A DNA stretch of 23,291 bases from an archaeon (GTDB lineage: Archaea; Asgardarchaeota; Hermodarchaeia; Hermodarchaeales; Hermodarchaeaceae), in NCBI GenBank assembly GCA_016550485.1, contig JABXGV010000113.1, positions 1 through 23,291 of the forward strand, given 5' to 3'. The notes beneath the pieces were generated by a model that ran no database searches, was not told the origin of the DNA, and saw nothing but the letters and a program-made list of their open reading frames with translations. Both the position numbers and the translations under genes were made by a program. Positions 6,557 to 14,696 of this stretch are shown piece after piece (positions within the stretch are counted from its first letter, which is position 1; each line of letters starts with the position of its first letter).

Positions 6557-7942
6557 CTACAGGCTCGCTGCATATTTCTTTTTTCTGTATACCAAGGCGA
6601 AGGCAATCACTAGTACTATAATGGTAGCCAATATGGCAGCGGACGCCAGCAGTTGTCCTAGCACATTATACATGGTTGGTTGAGGTGAGTTGGGGGGAAC
6701 GCGAATGACCCATAGATCCGCATCTCCTGCCCCGTAGCTTTTCGTTGAGCCAGCTATGACCAGCTCAGCATTGCTGCTCTCTACAAGCGAGAAGGCAAAA
6801 TCGTCCTGAGGACCACCATAGATTCGGCTCCATTGGAGTTCACCTGATTCGCTAACACCAACTACGAAGACATCAGCCGTTCCGGGGCCGTTGCTTAACG
6901 AGAAGCCTGCCAGAACAAATCCTCCTGCACTGTATTTGATGATTGCGTGGCCTTGGTCCACATCAGGGCCACCAAAGGTGTTCTCCCAGAGGGGCGTGCC
7001 AGAGGCGTCGGTTCGTAGTATCCACATCTGCCGGTCATCCCCAATCTCTGTGTATCCAGCAATGGCAAATCCCCCTTCTTCACATTCAACAATGGAGAAG
7101 CCTTGGTCGTCACCGAGTCCACCGTAGGTGCGATTCCATAACATTGCCCCATCTTGATCCACTCTGAGAAGCCAGCAATCCGCGGGCTCGGCTTGGGTAC
7201 TCTGTTTGGTGTATCCAACTACGGCAAAGCCGCCTTCTTGGCATTCAACGAGCGAATACGCGGAATCTTTGTGGGGTCCACCGTAATATCGGTGCCACAT
7301 CTCTTGTCCGTTCTGATCGTAACGAATCAATAAGAGCTCTCCTTCATGGAAGTCAAAACTCCTCGTCATCCCGGCAGCCAAGAATCCGCCATCACTACAT
7401 TCTATGACCCCGTTTCCCCAGTCTTCCCCAATTCCACCATATGTTTGGTTCCATAACATGGTCCCAGTTTCATCTAGTCGGACGAGCCATAAGTCATTCC
7501 GAGGTCCTCCATAGTCCCATAGTCCTGGCTCGTATGGAGTCTGGCCTGTGATGGCGAAACCTCCCGCTTGACATTGAATGATTGAGAACCAGCCTGTGGC
7601 TCCTTGAGTCCACGGACTCCAAGTATCCTCATCCCATTCTTGGCCACCATAACTTTGGTGCCACAATACCTGCCCTGCTTCAGTGATGCGAACGACCCAG
7701 AGATCGATGTAGCTTTGACTAAAACTCTGTGTATATCCTGCGGTAATAAAGCCTCCAGCACTACATGTGGCAACGGAATAGCCATTGTCGTAGTCGACTC
7801 CACCATAAGCATAACTCCATGAGGTAGTTGATGCCTCCACACTAGCGAAGATAGCAGGTTGCCCTACAGCGAACAGGGAAAAAAGAAGTATCAATAACAG
7901 CGTTGCTGAAGGGGTGCATAACCTGCTCAACTTATCTATCAC
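6557..7942 (-). CDS. Exported, membrane-anchored seven-repeat beta-propeller protein
   Basis: This 461-residue protein has an N-terminal signal peptide (hydrophobic 14-30, with cleavage likely near A33-A37). Seven repeats of about 50-70 residues follow, then a C-terminal transmembrane helix (about 429-452) with a basic R-K-K-K stop. Each repeat has the plan [YF]-G-G-x3-D-x-G-x-[SA]-[IV]-x-[EK]-x3-G-G-F-x-[IV]-[AT]-G, then D-x-W-[IVL]-x-R and L-W. The Y/F-G-G marks sit at residues 46, 98, 168, 220, 273, 323 and 375. Seven such four-strand units should close into one propeller displayed outside the cell. Similar repeat proteins are common surface proteins in archaea; the ligand is unknown. Repeat 2 carries an insertion (about 105-118) and repeat 7 has lost its G-G-F. 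The start is GTG at 7942 beside A-G-A-A-G-G; TTG at 7930 is an alternative. Confidence 0.8.
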   Translation of the reverse strand: MIDKLSRLCTPSATLLLILLFSLFAVGQPAIFASVEASTTSWSYAYGGVDYDNGYSVATCSAGGFITAGYTQSFSQSYIDLWVVRITEAGQVLWHQSYGGQEWDEDTWSPWTQGATGWFSIIQCQAGGFAITGQTPYEPGLWDYGGPRNDLWLVRLDETGTMLWNQTYGGIGEDWGNGVIECSDGGFLAAGMTRSFDFHEGELLLIRYDQNGQEMWHRYYGGPHKDSAYSLVECQEGGFAVVGYTKQSTQAEPADCWLLRVDQDGAMLWNRTYGGLGDDQGFSIVECEEGGFAIAGYTEIGDDRQMWILRTDASGTPLWENTFGGPDVDQGHAIIKYSAGGFVLAGFSLSNGPGTADVFVVGVSESGELQWSRIYGGPQDDFAFSLVESSNAELVIAGSTKSYGAGDADLWVIRVPPNSPQPTMYNVLGQLLASAAILATIIVLVIAFALVYRKKKYAASL

Positions 7943-8020
7943 CTTCTAATAAGAGGCTTCGGCTTCTTATAAGAGAAAGTATTGCGGCAAGGTCCTTCAC
8001 TGAGCTGGTTCACCCCAGCA

Positions 8021-8443
8021 CTACTTTTCTCCTATTACTTGCACTATGAGCTTCCGTTGACGTGGGCGGACATCTAATTCGAGGAAAACAATCTGCTGCC
8101 AAGTTCCTAGAGGAAGCCGCCTCTTAATGATGGGAATAGTAAGGCTTGGACCGATTATGGCAGCGCGGACATGGCTGTGCCCGTTTCCGTCCTGCCATCG
8201 GAGGTGATGTTCGTATACGGCCTCCCTTGGAGCGAAGCGTTCAAAGGCTGCGGGTAGATCCTTGAGCAGCCCTGGTTCATATTCAAGAGTCGTGATTGCT
8301 CCCGTGGATCCCGTGACAAAGACTGTAATGAGTCCCGATTTGATGCCGCTGGATTCTACATGTCCCTCTACCTCGCTGGTGATATCAATGATTTGGGGTT
8401 CGCCTTTCGTCTCTAGAGTGATTTCGCCTGAGTAGGTTGTCAC
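8021..8443 (-). CDS. yjbQ: YjbQ family protein (UPF0047, secondary thiamine-phosphate synthase fold)
   Basis: This 140-residue cytoplasmic protein matches the YjbQ/UPF0047 family, whose members form trimers with a metal-binding histidine cluster. Bacterial YjbQ can supply weak thiamine-phosphate synthase activity; the true role is unsettled. Visible marks are V-T-G-S-T-G-A-I-T-T-L-E-Y-E-P-G (43-58, the archaeal form of the bacterial H-T-T-A-x-L-x-I-N-E segment), H79-H80, the central D-G-N-G-H-S-H-V-R-A (85-94, His89 and His91), and the closing L-G-T-W-Q-Q-I-V-F-L-E-L-D (112-124). The first conserved histidine of the bacterial H-T-T motif is Gly here. The start is GTG at 8443, followed by the usual short N-terminal strand. 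The length is normal. Confidence 0.85.
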   Translation of the reverse strand: MTTYSGEITLETKGEPQIIDITSEVEGHVESSGIKSGLITVFVTGSTGAITTLEYEPGLLKDLPAAFERFAPREAVYEHHLRWQDGNGHSHVRAAIIGPSLTIPIIKRRLPLGTWQQIVFLELDVRPRQRKLIVQVIGEK

Positions 8444-8826
8444 TTTCTAATTCACCGGTTTCGAAGTACGATTACTTCATATTAAACATTAGCCAGTCAG
8501 TGGGCACACTGGGTTGAGGAATAACATTATAGTTGAAAGTACAAGTAAGCTAATCATGTCGCGAGAGTTTCTTGTGGACCTAGCCTACAAGCAGTTATGT
8601 CAGCCTAGGCTCAAGCAGCTCCGAGACCCATGGAGCAGCCCCAAGAGAGCTGTTTGCGTAGGATCCTGAAGCGCTGTAAAAATACGGTCTTTGGCAAGCA
8701 ACATGGCTTCACCGAACTTGTCGCCTTTTCAGGGGGGTTTGTTGGTTAGTAACCTGAACTGTCACCTCTTCAATGTGAGTGAACCAAAGACTAAATGAAC
8801 ACTTAGAGCAAGGGGGACGAGATAGT
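8444..8826. other. Intergenic stretch between yjbQ and the EamA transporter
   Basis: These 383 bases separate divergent genes. Apart from the GH3 remnant (8556-8749), I see only the ribosome site AAGGGGGA (8810-8817) in front of the transporter and an upstream GTG (8779) in its frame. No RNA gene or repeat is apparent. Confidence 0.5.
8556..8749 (+). pseudogene. Frameshifted N-terminal remnant of a GH3-type acyl-amide synthetase gene
   Basis: From ATG 8556 the frame reads a helix-rich leader ending in L-R-D-P-W, then goes out of frame. In the next frame (from about 8633) it continues E-Q-P-Q-E-S-C-L-R-R-I-L-K-R and T-V-F-G-K-Q-H-G-F. Joined, this gives the N-terminal signature of GH3 proteins (adenylate-forming acyl-acid amido synthetases): D-P-x3-Q-x3-L-x2-I-L-x5-T-x-F-G-x2-H-G-F. 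Restoring one G in TGGAG (8631-8635) to make TGGGAG repairs the junction. The second frame stops at TAG 8747. A complete GH3 protein has over 500 residues, so nearly all of the gene is gone as well. A TATA-like CATTATAG at 8525-8532 may be its old promoter. Confidence 0.5.
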
Positions 8827-9735
8827 ATGCTAATTCTGGGCTTGGCTGCCGCTGTCATTGCCGCCTTCTGCTGGGCAGTGAGTGCTGCTCTCTACAAGAA
8901 AGGCGCTGCAAATGTGTCACCGATTACAGCAAATGTCTTGCGATCAACACCTGCCCTTGTTGCCCTGGTAATTATTGGTTTGCTCCTAAACGTCTACCCC
9001 TTAGTGTGTCTGCTTACCCTATCAGACCTCTGGTTAATAATTGGGAGCAGCGTGTTCGCCTTTGTTATTGGTGATGTTCTCTATTTCGTATCCTTACAGC
9101 GTATTGGTATCAGCCGCGCTACTCCCCTCACTGCGATATACCCCTTATTCGTAGTCGTTCTCCAGATTGTCTTCTTACATGAAGTTGTACATGCGCTTAT
9201 GATCGGAGCAGCTGTTAGCGCGGTTATGGGAGTAATCCTGCTTGGAAGTCAGCTAGACCCTTCCAAATCCGCTGAATCCGCAGTGACTCAGCGCGTACTC
9301 TGGGTGGGGGCAGCTGCTGCAATAGCCACAGCCGCCGCTTGGAGTGTCAGTATTGTCTTGTTGTCCCAAGTACTTGCTACCACCCATCTGATTCTTGTAG
9401 CGGTTCTCCGCCTTGCCATAGCGCTTATCGTATTGGTACCTTTGGCGTTAAGCACCAGGGCAGGACGGGAAGGATTTCGGATATCAAAGCGAGCCTGGTG
9501 GATTCTAGGCATTGGTGGTGTCACAGCGCTCACCGCAGGCTACATCGCCTTCACCCTAGGAATCCTGCTAGCAGGAACTACACCCGCAACGATTCTTTCC
9601 TCTCTAACTCCTCTGTTTGCAGCCCTGATTGGCTGGCGCAGCCTCCAAGAACAAGTAGGATGGCGCACACTCGCAGGCGTACTTGCTTGTATTCTGGGAA
9701 TAATCCTTACCGCACTCGCTGTCTCGCTGGTGTAA
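8827..9735 (+). CDS. EamA/DMT-family transporter
   Basis: This 302-residue membrane protein of the drug/metabolite transporter superfamily has about ten transmembrane helices in two EamA repeats. The first repeat (1-135) opens with A-F-C-W-A-V-S-A-A-L-Y-K-K-G and ends with I-G-I-S-R-A-T-P-L-T-A-I-Y-P, the classic fourth-helix signature. The second (about 158-302) opens with A-A-A-W-S-V-S-I-V and repeats the signature as A-G-T-T-P-A-T-I-L-S-S-L-T-P. The family exports or exchanges small metabolites; the substrate is not predictable. ATG 8827 was chosen because AAGGGGGA lies 10 bases upstream and the first helix then starts at once. A GTG at 8779 would add 16 polar residues that are unlikely before the first helix. 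Confidence 0.88.
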   Translation: MLILGLAAAVIAAFCWAVSAALYKKGAANVSPITANVLRSTPALVALVIIGLLLNVYPLVCLLTLSDLWLIIGSSVFAFVIGDVLYFVSLQRIGISRATPLTAIYPLFVVVLQIVFLHEVVHALMIGAAVSAVMGVILLGSQLDPSKSAESAVTQRVLWVGAAAAIATAAAWSVSIVLLSQVLATTHLILVAVLRLAIALIVLVPLALSTRAGREGFRISKRAWWILGIGGVTALTAGYIAFTLGILLAGTTPATILSSLTPLFAALIGWRSLQEQVGWRTLAGVLACILGIILTALAVSLV

Positions 9736-9815
9736 ATACCTTCCTTCACTTCTCCAGAGGTGTCTCTCCCTTTTTCAGTAACCTCTTGATTTCCTAGGGC
9801 GCGAGTGGAACCCCC

Positions 9816-10997
9816 ATGGCGATGAAACGGGCAGGCGTAGCTGATATGCGGCTACACCCAGGGCGAGCGCCGCATTGGCTCGTGAAAAGAATGATGCCAA
9901 TGGCAGATGCTCTATTCCAGGTAATGGTTGACGAACATGGCACAGCCGAGTGTCTAACACGCTTAGGAGATCCCTTATGGTTCCAAGCCCTAAGTAATGT
10001 ACTTGGGTATGATTGGGATTCTTCAGGAACTACCACGGTGCTTTGTGGCGTGCTTCGTTCAGTGCTGAGACCAGAATCTCACGGGATAGCAGTTGCGGGG
10101 GGAAAGGGGGCACGGAGTCGCCGAACGCCTCTTGAGCTACAAGCCATCGCAAACCAGTTGGACTTGGGTGAGGATACCGCCCGCAGGTTGATACACGCAA
10201 GCCGCATGGTAGCGAAAGTAGACTCTGCCGCGTTACAGGATGGCTATCAGCTATACCATCACACCTTCTTCTTGGACACCGAGCAGGGAAACTGGACTGT
10301 TGTTCAGCAAGGTATGAATGAAGAAACTCGAACTTCCCGCCGCTACCACTGGATATCCAAGGATCTCAGATCCTTTGTTGAGGAGCCGCACTCTGGGTTC
10401 TTTTCTAGGAATAGACAACAGCTCGTTTTGGATATGACCGCGCAGGAAAGTGGGGGCTGCCGTACCGCGAGCACTGCGATTGCATGTGAAACAGCGCCCC
10501 ACGCACTACAACGACAATTCGACGAGTACAAGGACCAGTTTTCCTACCAAAAAACGACCTTAATGTTGTGGGTTGAGGGGCCTCAAACCACATTGGCTGA
10601 ACCGTCCATGATTCCCTATCATGAGGTCTTTCCTGAACGAATGAACTGGCGCGCAGTCAACCAAGTGTTTGATGCTCAGCCAGCAAACTTTGAGGAACTC
10701 CTAGCCATCCAAGGTATGGGGGCAAGTACCATCCGTGGATTAGCCCTCCTCAGCGAAATTGTTTACGGCGAAGCCCCCTCATGGCAGGACCCAGTTCGTA
10801 TGGCCTATGCGTTTGGCGGCAAAGATGGGGTTCCCTACCCTGTTGACAGAAGGGCCTATGACGAGGCAATTGCTTTCCTCGAAGGAGCAATAGACCGGGC
10901 AAAGGTTGGTCGACCAGAAAAACTGCATGCCTTTCGTCGGCTAAGAAACTATCAGCCCTATTACCGGATTCCCTTCGTTCAGCGTCCAGTCGCCTAA
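9816..10997 (+). CDS. DUF763 family protein with helix-hairpin-helix segment
   Basis: This 393-residue protein matches the DUF763 family, which is widespread in archaea and scattered in bacteria and has no settled function. Marks in order: A-D-M-R-L-H-P-G-R-A-P-x-W-L (9-22), D-P-L-W-F-Q-A-L (52-59), W-D-S-S-G-T-T-T (67-74), G-G-K-G (95-98), A-K-V-D-x2-A-L-Q-D-G-Y-Q-L-Y-H-H (133-149), V-V-Q-Q-G-M-N (162-168) and R-R-Y-H-W (175-179). A helix-hairpin-helix-like stretch sits at 292-317 (L-L-A-I-Q-G-M-G-A-S-T-I-R-G-L), a fold that usually binds DNA without sequence preference. Full family length is present. ATG 9816 is used; the in-frame ATG two codons later is equally possible. It stands alone, with 80 bases before it and 96 after it. 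Confidence 0.85.
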   Translation: MAMKRAGVADMRLHPGRAPHWLVKRMMPMADALFQVMVDEHGTAECLTRLGDPLWFQALSNVLGYDWDSSGTTTVLCGVLRSVLRPESHGIAVAGGKGARSRRTPLELQAIANQLDLGEDTARRLIHASRMVAKVDSAALQDGYQLYHHTFFLDTEQGNWTVVQQGMNEETRTSRRYHWISKDLRSFVEEPHSGFFSRNRQQLVLDMTAQESGGCRTASTAIACETAPHALQRQFDEYKDQFSYQKTTLMLWVEGPQTTLAEPSMIPYHEVFPERMNWRAVNQVFDAQPANFEELLAIQGMGASTIRGLALLSEIVYGEAPSWQDPVRMAYAFGGKDGVPYPVDRRAYDEAIAFLEGAIDRAKVGRPEKLHAFRRLRNYQPYYRIPFVQRPVA

Positions 10998-11093
10998 TAG
11001 CAGTGTCGTATCAATTACCAGTATTCTTAAGCGTGAAATATCGCCTAGAACTAGTGGACAACGAATTCGAGCCTCTGGCTTCGGGATGTTGTT

Positions 11094-11624
11094 ATGATTG
11101 GTGAAACCTTCAAATTATACTTTGACTGGGATCTCTATCAACATGTTATGCGGGATGGACTGCTAAAGGCAAAGCGGCTTGTATTAGTGGCAACAGCTAA
11201 CCTGAAGAATCCCTATCTTGAGTACCGCGGTATGAAGATGCGGTTCACGGACATCGTGAAAGAAAAGGTGAAGCAGGGTGTACAGTTCTACTTCCTCGCT
11301 CATGATAATGCCCAGAATTCCTTTGTCTTCAAAGAGCTTAGCAGCAGAGACGAGGTGCAATTCGCGTTTTGTGGCCGTCAACACATGAAAGTGGTTATTA
11401 TTGATGATAAATTCGCTTACGCAGGCTCTGCAAACCTCACAGGTGCTGGGCTTGGGATGCGAAGCAAAGCTCGCCGCAACTTCGAAGTAGGCTTTACAAC
11501 CCACGACCATGCGGCAGTCACACGGCTCCGAGAAGCAATTGTTGAAGTATGGTCAGGTGGACAGTGCTCAGGCTGCTACTATCGTCGAGGAAATAAGTGC
11601 CCGGGAATTCACTCAGGATCTTGA
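11094..11624 (+). CDS. Phospholipase D-like (single HKD) protein with cysteine-rich tail
   Basis: This 176-residue protein of the PLD superfamily has one HKD motif: H97-M-K99-V-V-I-I-D104-D, followed by A-Y-A-G-S-A-N-L-T-G (108-117). The strands before it (R-L-V-L-V-A-T-A-N-L near 28-37 and V-Q-F-Y-F-L-A-H near 63-70) fit the PLDc_2 fold. Single-HKD members act as dimers and are mostly phosphodiesterases or nucleases on nucleic acids; some cut lipids. The tail has C158-x2-C161-x7-C169-P-G, a possible metal site or the stub of an iron-sulfur or zinc motif with a fourth ligand elsewhere (for example Cys93). No signal peptide is seen, so it should be cytoplasmic. The ATG at 11094 has no strong ribosome site. 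The membrane protease gene follows closely. Confidence 0.75.
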   Translation: MIGETFKLYFDWDLYQHVMRDGLLKAKRLVLVATANLKNPYLEYRGMKMRFTDIVKEKVKQGVQFYFLAHDNAQNSFVFKELSSRDEVQFAFCGRQHMKVVIIDDKFAYAGSANLTGAGLGMRSKARRNFEVGFTTHDHAAVTRLREAIVEVWSGGQCSGCYYRRGNKCPGIHSGS

Positions 11625-11673
11625 AGCGAAACGTTTTATCATAGGTGGCGCTCCTGAGATTCTGTTATCAGGG

Positions 11674-12426
11674 GTGATTGCTACGCCTAGAGCAACCTGG
11701 CCATTCGGAATCTCTGGAATCGCATTGATTATTGGTCTCATTTTCATAATCACGGTTGGACTGCTGACTCAATCAATTCATGTTTTTGGGGGGCTTATTG
11801 TGACCGAACTCTCCATGTTGGTGGCAGCTCTCCTTCCAGTGATCTGGTGGATGTCAAGGAAGGAAACCGACGTAGAACCTGTGTTACATTCCCAGAGGAG
11901 TGCTCGTTGGGTGACACGGATAGTAGAGGAGCTGGGCCTTCGCCCGGAGCGAGGTCTAGAAAACATAGTCACTGACCTCCTCATAGGTGTAGCAGTTGGG
12001 CTCTTTACGTTGTTTGCCACGATTCCCATAACCATTCTCTGGAGATGGTTGTTGCCTCCACCACAGATTTACCTAGATATCATGAGCCAGTCCCTAACAC
12101 CAGTATCGCTTACTGACCTGATTTTTTGGATACTATTGATGATTTTTGTGGTGGGTTTTTGCGAAGAGGTGTTCGCCCGCGGTGTTATTCAGCAAGGCGC
12201 AGAGAACCACTACAGCCGTTGGGGTGGACTGGTTCTCGGGGCATTTCTCTTTGCCTTTATCCACATTGATCCTTTCAGATTCGCCCCTCTTTTCTTCATG
12301 TCACTGATTTGGGGCTACATGTTCCAAGTGAGGGGATGGAGCTTGTACGTACCGTGGGCTGCTCACGCTACGAATAATATAATAGCCCTAGTGCTTCTCT
12401 ATTTTGCACCATTTTTCGGGGTATAA
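11674..12426 (+). CDS. CPBP-family intramembrane metalloprotease (CAAX protease and bacteriocin-processing type)
   Basis: This 250-residue membrane protein with about six to eight helices carries all three motifs of the CPBP (Abi/Rce1-like) family: E164-E165-x3-R169, the F-x3-H motif ending at H197, and H231-x3-N235 (numbering from the GTG start). The two glutamates and the histidines form the active site inside the membrane. Some family members cleave prenylated proteins or process peptides; the substrate here is unknown. The frame is open from ATG 11509, but that start would overlap the PLD-like gene by 116 bases. The next start codon outside the overlap is GTG 11674, 49 bases after that gene's stop and just before the first helix, so I chose it. 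The ribosome site is poor. The two genes are probably co-transcribed. Confidence 0.8.
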   Translation: MIATPRATWPFGISGIALIIGLIFIITVGLLTQSIHVFGGLIVTELSMLVAALLPVIWWMSRKETDVEPVLHSQRSARWVTRIVEELGLRPERGLENIVTDLLIGVAVGLFTLFATIPITILWRWLLPPPQIYLDIMSQSLTPVSLTDLIFWILLMIFVVGFCEEVFARGVIQQGAENHYSRWGGLVLGAFLFAFIHIDPFRFAPLFFMSLIWGYMFQVRGWSLYVPWAAHATNNIIALVLLYFAPFFGV

Positions 12427-12448
12427 CTAGTAAAAGGGAGTCACCATC

Positions 12449-13156
12449 ATGGTAAACATCAAGGTCTTGATTCAGCGATGCCCTCCGCTCCGCAAGCTGC
12501 GAGACCTTTTATTGTGGATGCGGGGTGGCTCAGAGAATCCAGAGATTTGGGAAGGGGATAGACGCTGGTTACGTGAAATCACCTACAGTCGATCCTCCAC
12601 AAACGAGAAGGATTGGGCCCAGACCGGGCATCGCTGGGTGGAGTCGTGGATTCTACCAGCCATCGCCTCTTACCAGAAGCCCTCATGGCATGTCCTTGAA
12701 ATTGGTTGTGGGCCTGGGCGGATTTTAGTGCCAATGGCATCTCGGTTTGACCGTGTTACTGGCATAGACTTCAGCGCTGATATGGTGCAGTACGCCAAAC
12801 ATCGTCTTCAAAGCTATTCTAATGTTGACGTGATTCAAAATGATGGGGCTACTATTCCTCTCCCTTCGGCGTCAATCGATTTTGTCTACTCTGTTATTGC
12901 GTTTCAGCACATGAATCTAGATACGATCACCGCTTATTTCCGTGAAGCCTATCGTGTTCTCCGACCGGGAGGCGTCTTCCGCTTTCAAACACGCCGAGAT
13001 GTTGAACGGAGAAATGTCAGCCTCCTTGATCGCTACTTCCTCTCTAAAGAAGAAGTGGATAAACTAGCTGTAGCCCATGGCTTCGATATTATCAGCTATG
13101 AACAAGGACTAGGGCATCCCACCTGGCATTGGTTTACGCTACGCAAACCACGCTGA
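12449..13156 (+). CDS. Class I SAM-dependent methyltransferase
   Basis: This 235-residue soluble enzyme has a Methyltransf_11-type Rossmann fold. Motif I is V-L-E-I-G-C-G-P-G-R (82-91), which binds S-adenosylmethionine. Motif II ends in the acidic residue D107 of G-I-D-F-S (adenosine ribose binding). D132 in Q-N-D-G-A fits the adenine site. F-V-Y-S-V-I-A-F-Q-H (145-154) and R-V-L-R-P-G-G-V-F (169-177) are motifs IV and V. About 60 basic, Trp-rich residues precede the fold. The acceptor is not predictable. ATG 12449 follows GGGAG (12436-12440) at a good spacing, and it starts 22 bases after the protease gene, so it may share its transcript. The end lies tail to tail with trpB2. Confidence 0.85.
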   Translation: MVNIKVLIQRCPPLRKLRDLLLWMRGGSENPEIWEGDRRWLREITYSRSSTNEKDWAQTGHRWVESWILPAIASYQKPSWHVLEIGCGPGRILVPMASRFDRVTGIDFSADMVQYAKHRLQSYSNVDVIQNDGATIPLPSASIDFVYSVIAFQHMNLDTITAYFREAYRVLRPGGVFRFQTRRDVERRNVSLLDRYFLSKEEVDKLAVAHGFDIISYEQGLGHPTWHWFTLRKPR

Positions 13157-13187
13157 TACTGCTCGTCTAGACAGCGGTAGGTGATCT

Positions 13188-14510
13188 TTACCATTCGAGG
13201 CCGAGAGGCTTAGCGAAGCCTTGCATGTCTAGGAACCCATGTCCTGAGACATTAAAGCCGATAACTGCCTCTTCGCGTTTTCGCTTGAATTCTAGGGCTT
13301 TATCGATGGCTGCGCAAACACCATAGGCGCTCTCCGGCGCAGGAATGAAGCCCTCTGCCCGAATGAAGCGTCGCGTTTGCGTGAATACATAGACCTCGTC
13401 AACTGGATAAGCAACAGCATCTAGAAGCCCGTGGTGACGAAGTGCACTCATCAGAGGCGCTGCACTAGAATACCGGATACCTTCTGCCCAGATCTCGGGA
13501 AGCTCGGCGTCGTGACCCATTGAGTACATCTTGAGGAGAGGCGTTAGTCCAGCATGGTCGCCGTGGTCGTACATGTATTTCCCTTTCACGAGGTTAGGGG
13601 CTGCTTCGCTCTGTGCGGCAAGGAAGGAACATTCGCGCTTCTTCCTGAGCACTTCACCGGCGAAGGGTATTGTGAAACCACCAAGATTGCTTCCTCCACC
13701 GAAACAGCCAGTTAGAAGAGTGGGTTCATCGTCAGCTAGCTTGAACTGCTCAATTGCTTCTAACCCGATAATGGTCTGGTGGGTGAGCACATGGTTGAGG
13801 ACACTTCCTAGACAGTAGATGCTGTCATCCCGATTCAACGCATCTTCTATACCTTCACTAATCGCGATGCCCAGACTGCCCACGTGTTGCGGATTCTGCG
13901 TTAAGAGTTCACGACCAAATTTGGTTTCCTTACTGGGTGAGGCAAAGACTTTCGAGCCGAAGAGTTGCATTAGTGTTCGACGACCAGGCTTCCACCGATA
14001 GGCCGCCCGTACCCAGAAAACGCGACACTTTAGATCATTTAGTGCCGCCGCATATGATAGCGCTGAACCCCACTGACCTGCGCCGGTCTCGGTAACCACT
14101 TCAGAGTAGCCTTCCTTGGCAGCGTAATAAGTCTGTGCTAGGGCTGTATTAACCTTGTGTGAACCTGTAGGGCTAAGATCCTCCCGTTTATAGTAGAGTC
14201 GAATTGTTTTTGGTAATTTCAGCGCTTTTTCCAGTCGAAGAGCCCGCATAAGCGGTCGGGGGCGCCCTGCCTGAATGAAGAGTTCTCGGATACCATCGGG
14301 GATGTCCAGCCAGCGATCCGTGGACATCTCTTGGCCAAGGCAATTCTTTAAAATGAACTTTGGTAGCATATCAACCCGTGAAGGTCCCTCTGGAGGGTCC
14401 TTGGGAGGAGGAAGCGGTTCAGGTAAATCTGGAGCAATGTTGTACCATTTCCTAGGCATCTCGTCAACAGGTAAATTGAATTGATTATTAGTATCTGGCA
14501 ATTTCGTCAT
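13188..14510 (-). CDS. trpB2: Tryptophan synthase beta chain, TrpB2 type
   Basis: This 440-residue PLP enzyme condenses indole with serine (or, in some archaea, O-phosphoserine) to make tryptophan. It is the longer TrpB2 form: an N-terminal extension (1-60) with K-W-Y-N-I and a Pro-rich stretch precedes the core. R-P-R-P-L (83-87) and Y-K-R-E-D-L-S-P-T-G-S-H-K-V-N (107-121) contain the PLP lysine K119. E141-T-G-A-G-Q-W-G (141-148) binds the carboxylate, and G-G-G-S-N-L-G-G (271-278) binds the cofactor phosphate. TrpB2 lacks residues for normal pairing with TrpA and often stands alone. No trpA or other trp gene is in the window. It may scavenge indole. ATG 14510 is used. A TATA-like AATCATATTT on the minus strand around 14556-14565 sits about 45 bases upstream. 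Confidence 0.93.
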   Translation of the reverse strand: MTKLPDTNNQFNLPVDEMPRKWYNIAPDLPEPLPPPKDPPEGPSRVDMLPKFILKNCLGQEMSTDRWLDIPDGIRELFIQAGRPRPLMRALRLEKALKLPKTIRLYYKREDLSPTGSHKVNTALAQTYYAAKEGYSEVVTETGAGQWGSALSYAAALNDLKCRVFWVRAAYRWKPGRRTLMQLFGSKVFASPSKETKFGRELLTQNPQHVGSLGIAISEGIEDALNRDDSIYCLGSVLNHVLTHQTIIGLEAIEQFKLADDEPTLLTGCFGGGSNLGGFTIPFAGEVLRKKRECSFLAAQSEAAPNLVKGKYMYDHGDHAGLTPLLKMYSMGHDAELPEIWAEGIRYSSAAPLMSALRHHGLLDAVAYPVDEVYVFTQTRRFIRAEGFIPAPESAYGVCAAIDKALEFKRKREEAVIGFNVSGHGFLDMQGFAKPLGLEW

Positions 14511-14631
14511 CTCACAACTGGAACCCCATTAGTCGCAATATGCATCCTGACACCTCAAATATGATTCGCATCCTAGAAAAACTGGATATTTAGAATTCCA
14601 TCTCTCATAAACGCCCAAGGTTGATAACCGA

Positions 14632-14643
14632 ACCTTTAAAGGT
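14632..14643. promoter_or_regulatory. Perfect 12-bp palindrome with TTTAAA core between trpB2 and the GTPase gene
   Basis: ACCTTTAAAGGT is a perfect palindrome containing a TATA-like TTTAAA. It lies 53 bases before the ATG of the GTPase and about 120 before trpB2. It may be the GTPase promoter, a two-way promoter, or an operator. Confidence 0.35.
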
Positions 14644-14696
14644 AATATTCGTAAGAAATGAGTATTGGACACATTCTAAGAACGAGTTGATTCATT

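Noticed and set aside
11509..11673. Upstream extension of the CPBP protease from ATG 11509
   Set aside because: It would overlap the PLD-like gene by 116 bases; the cysteine tail of that gene looks genuine and the extension has no membrane segment.
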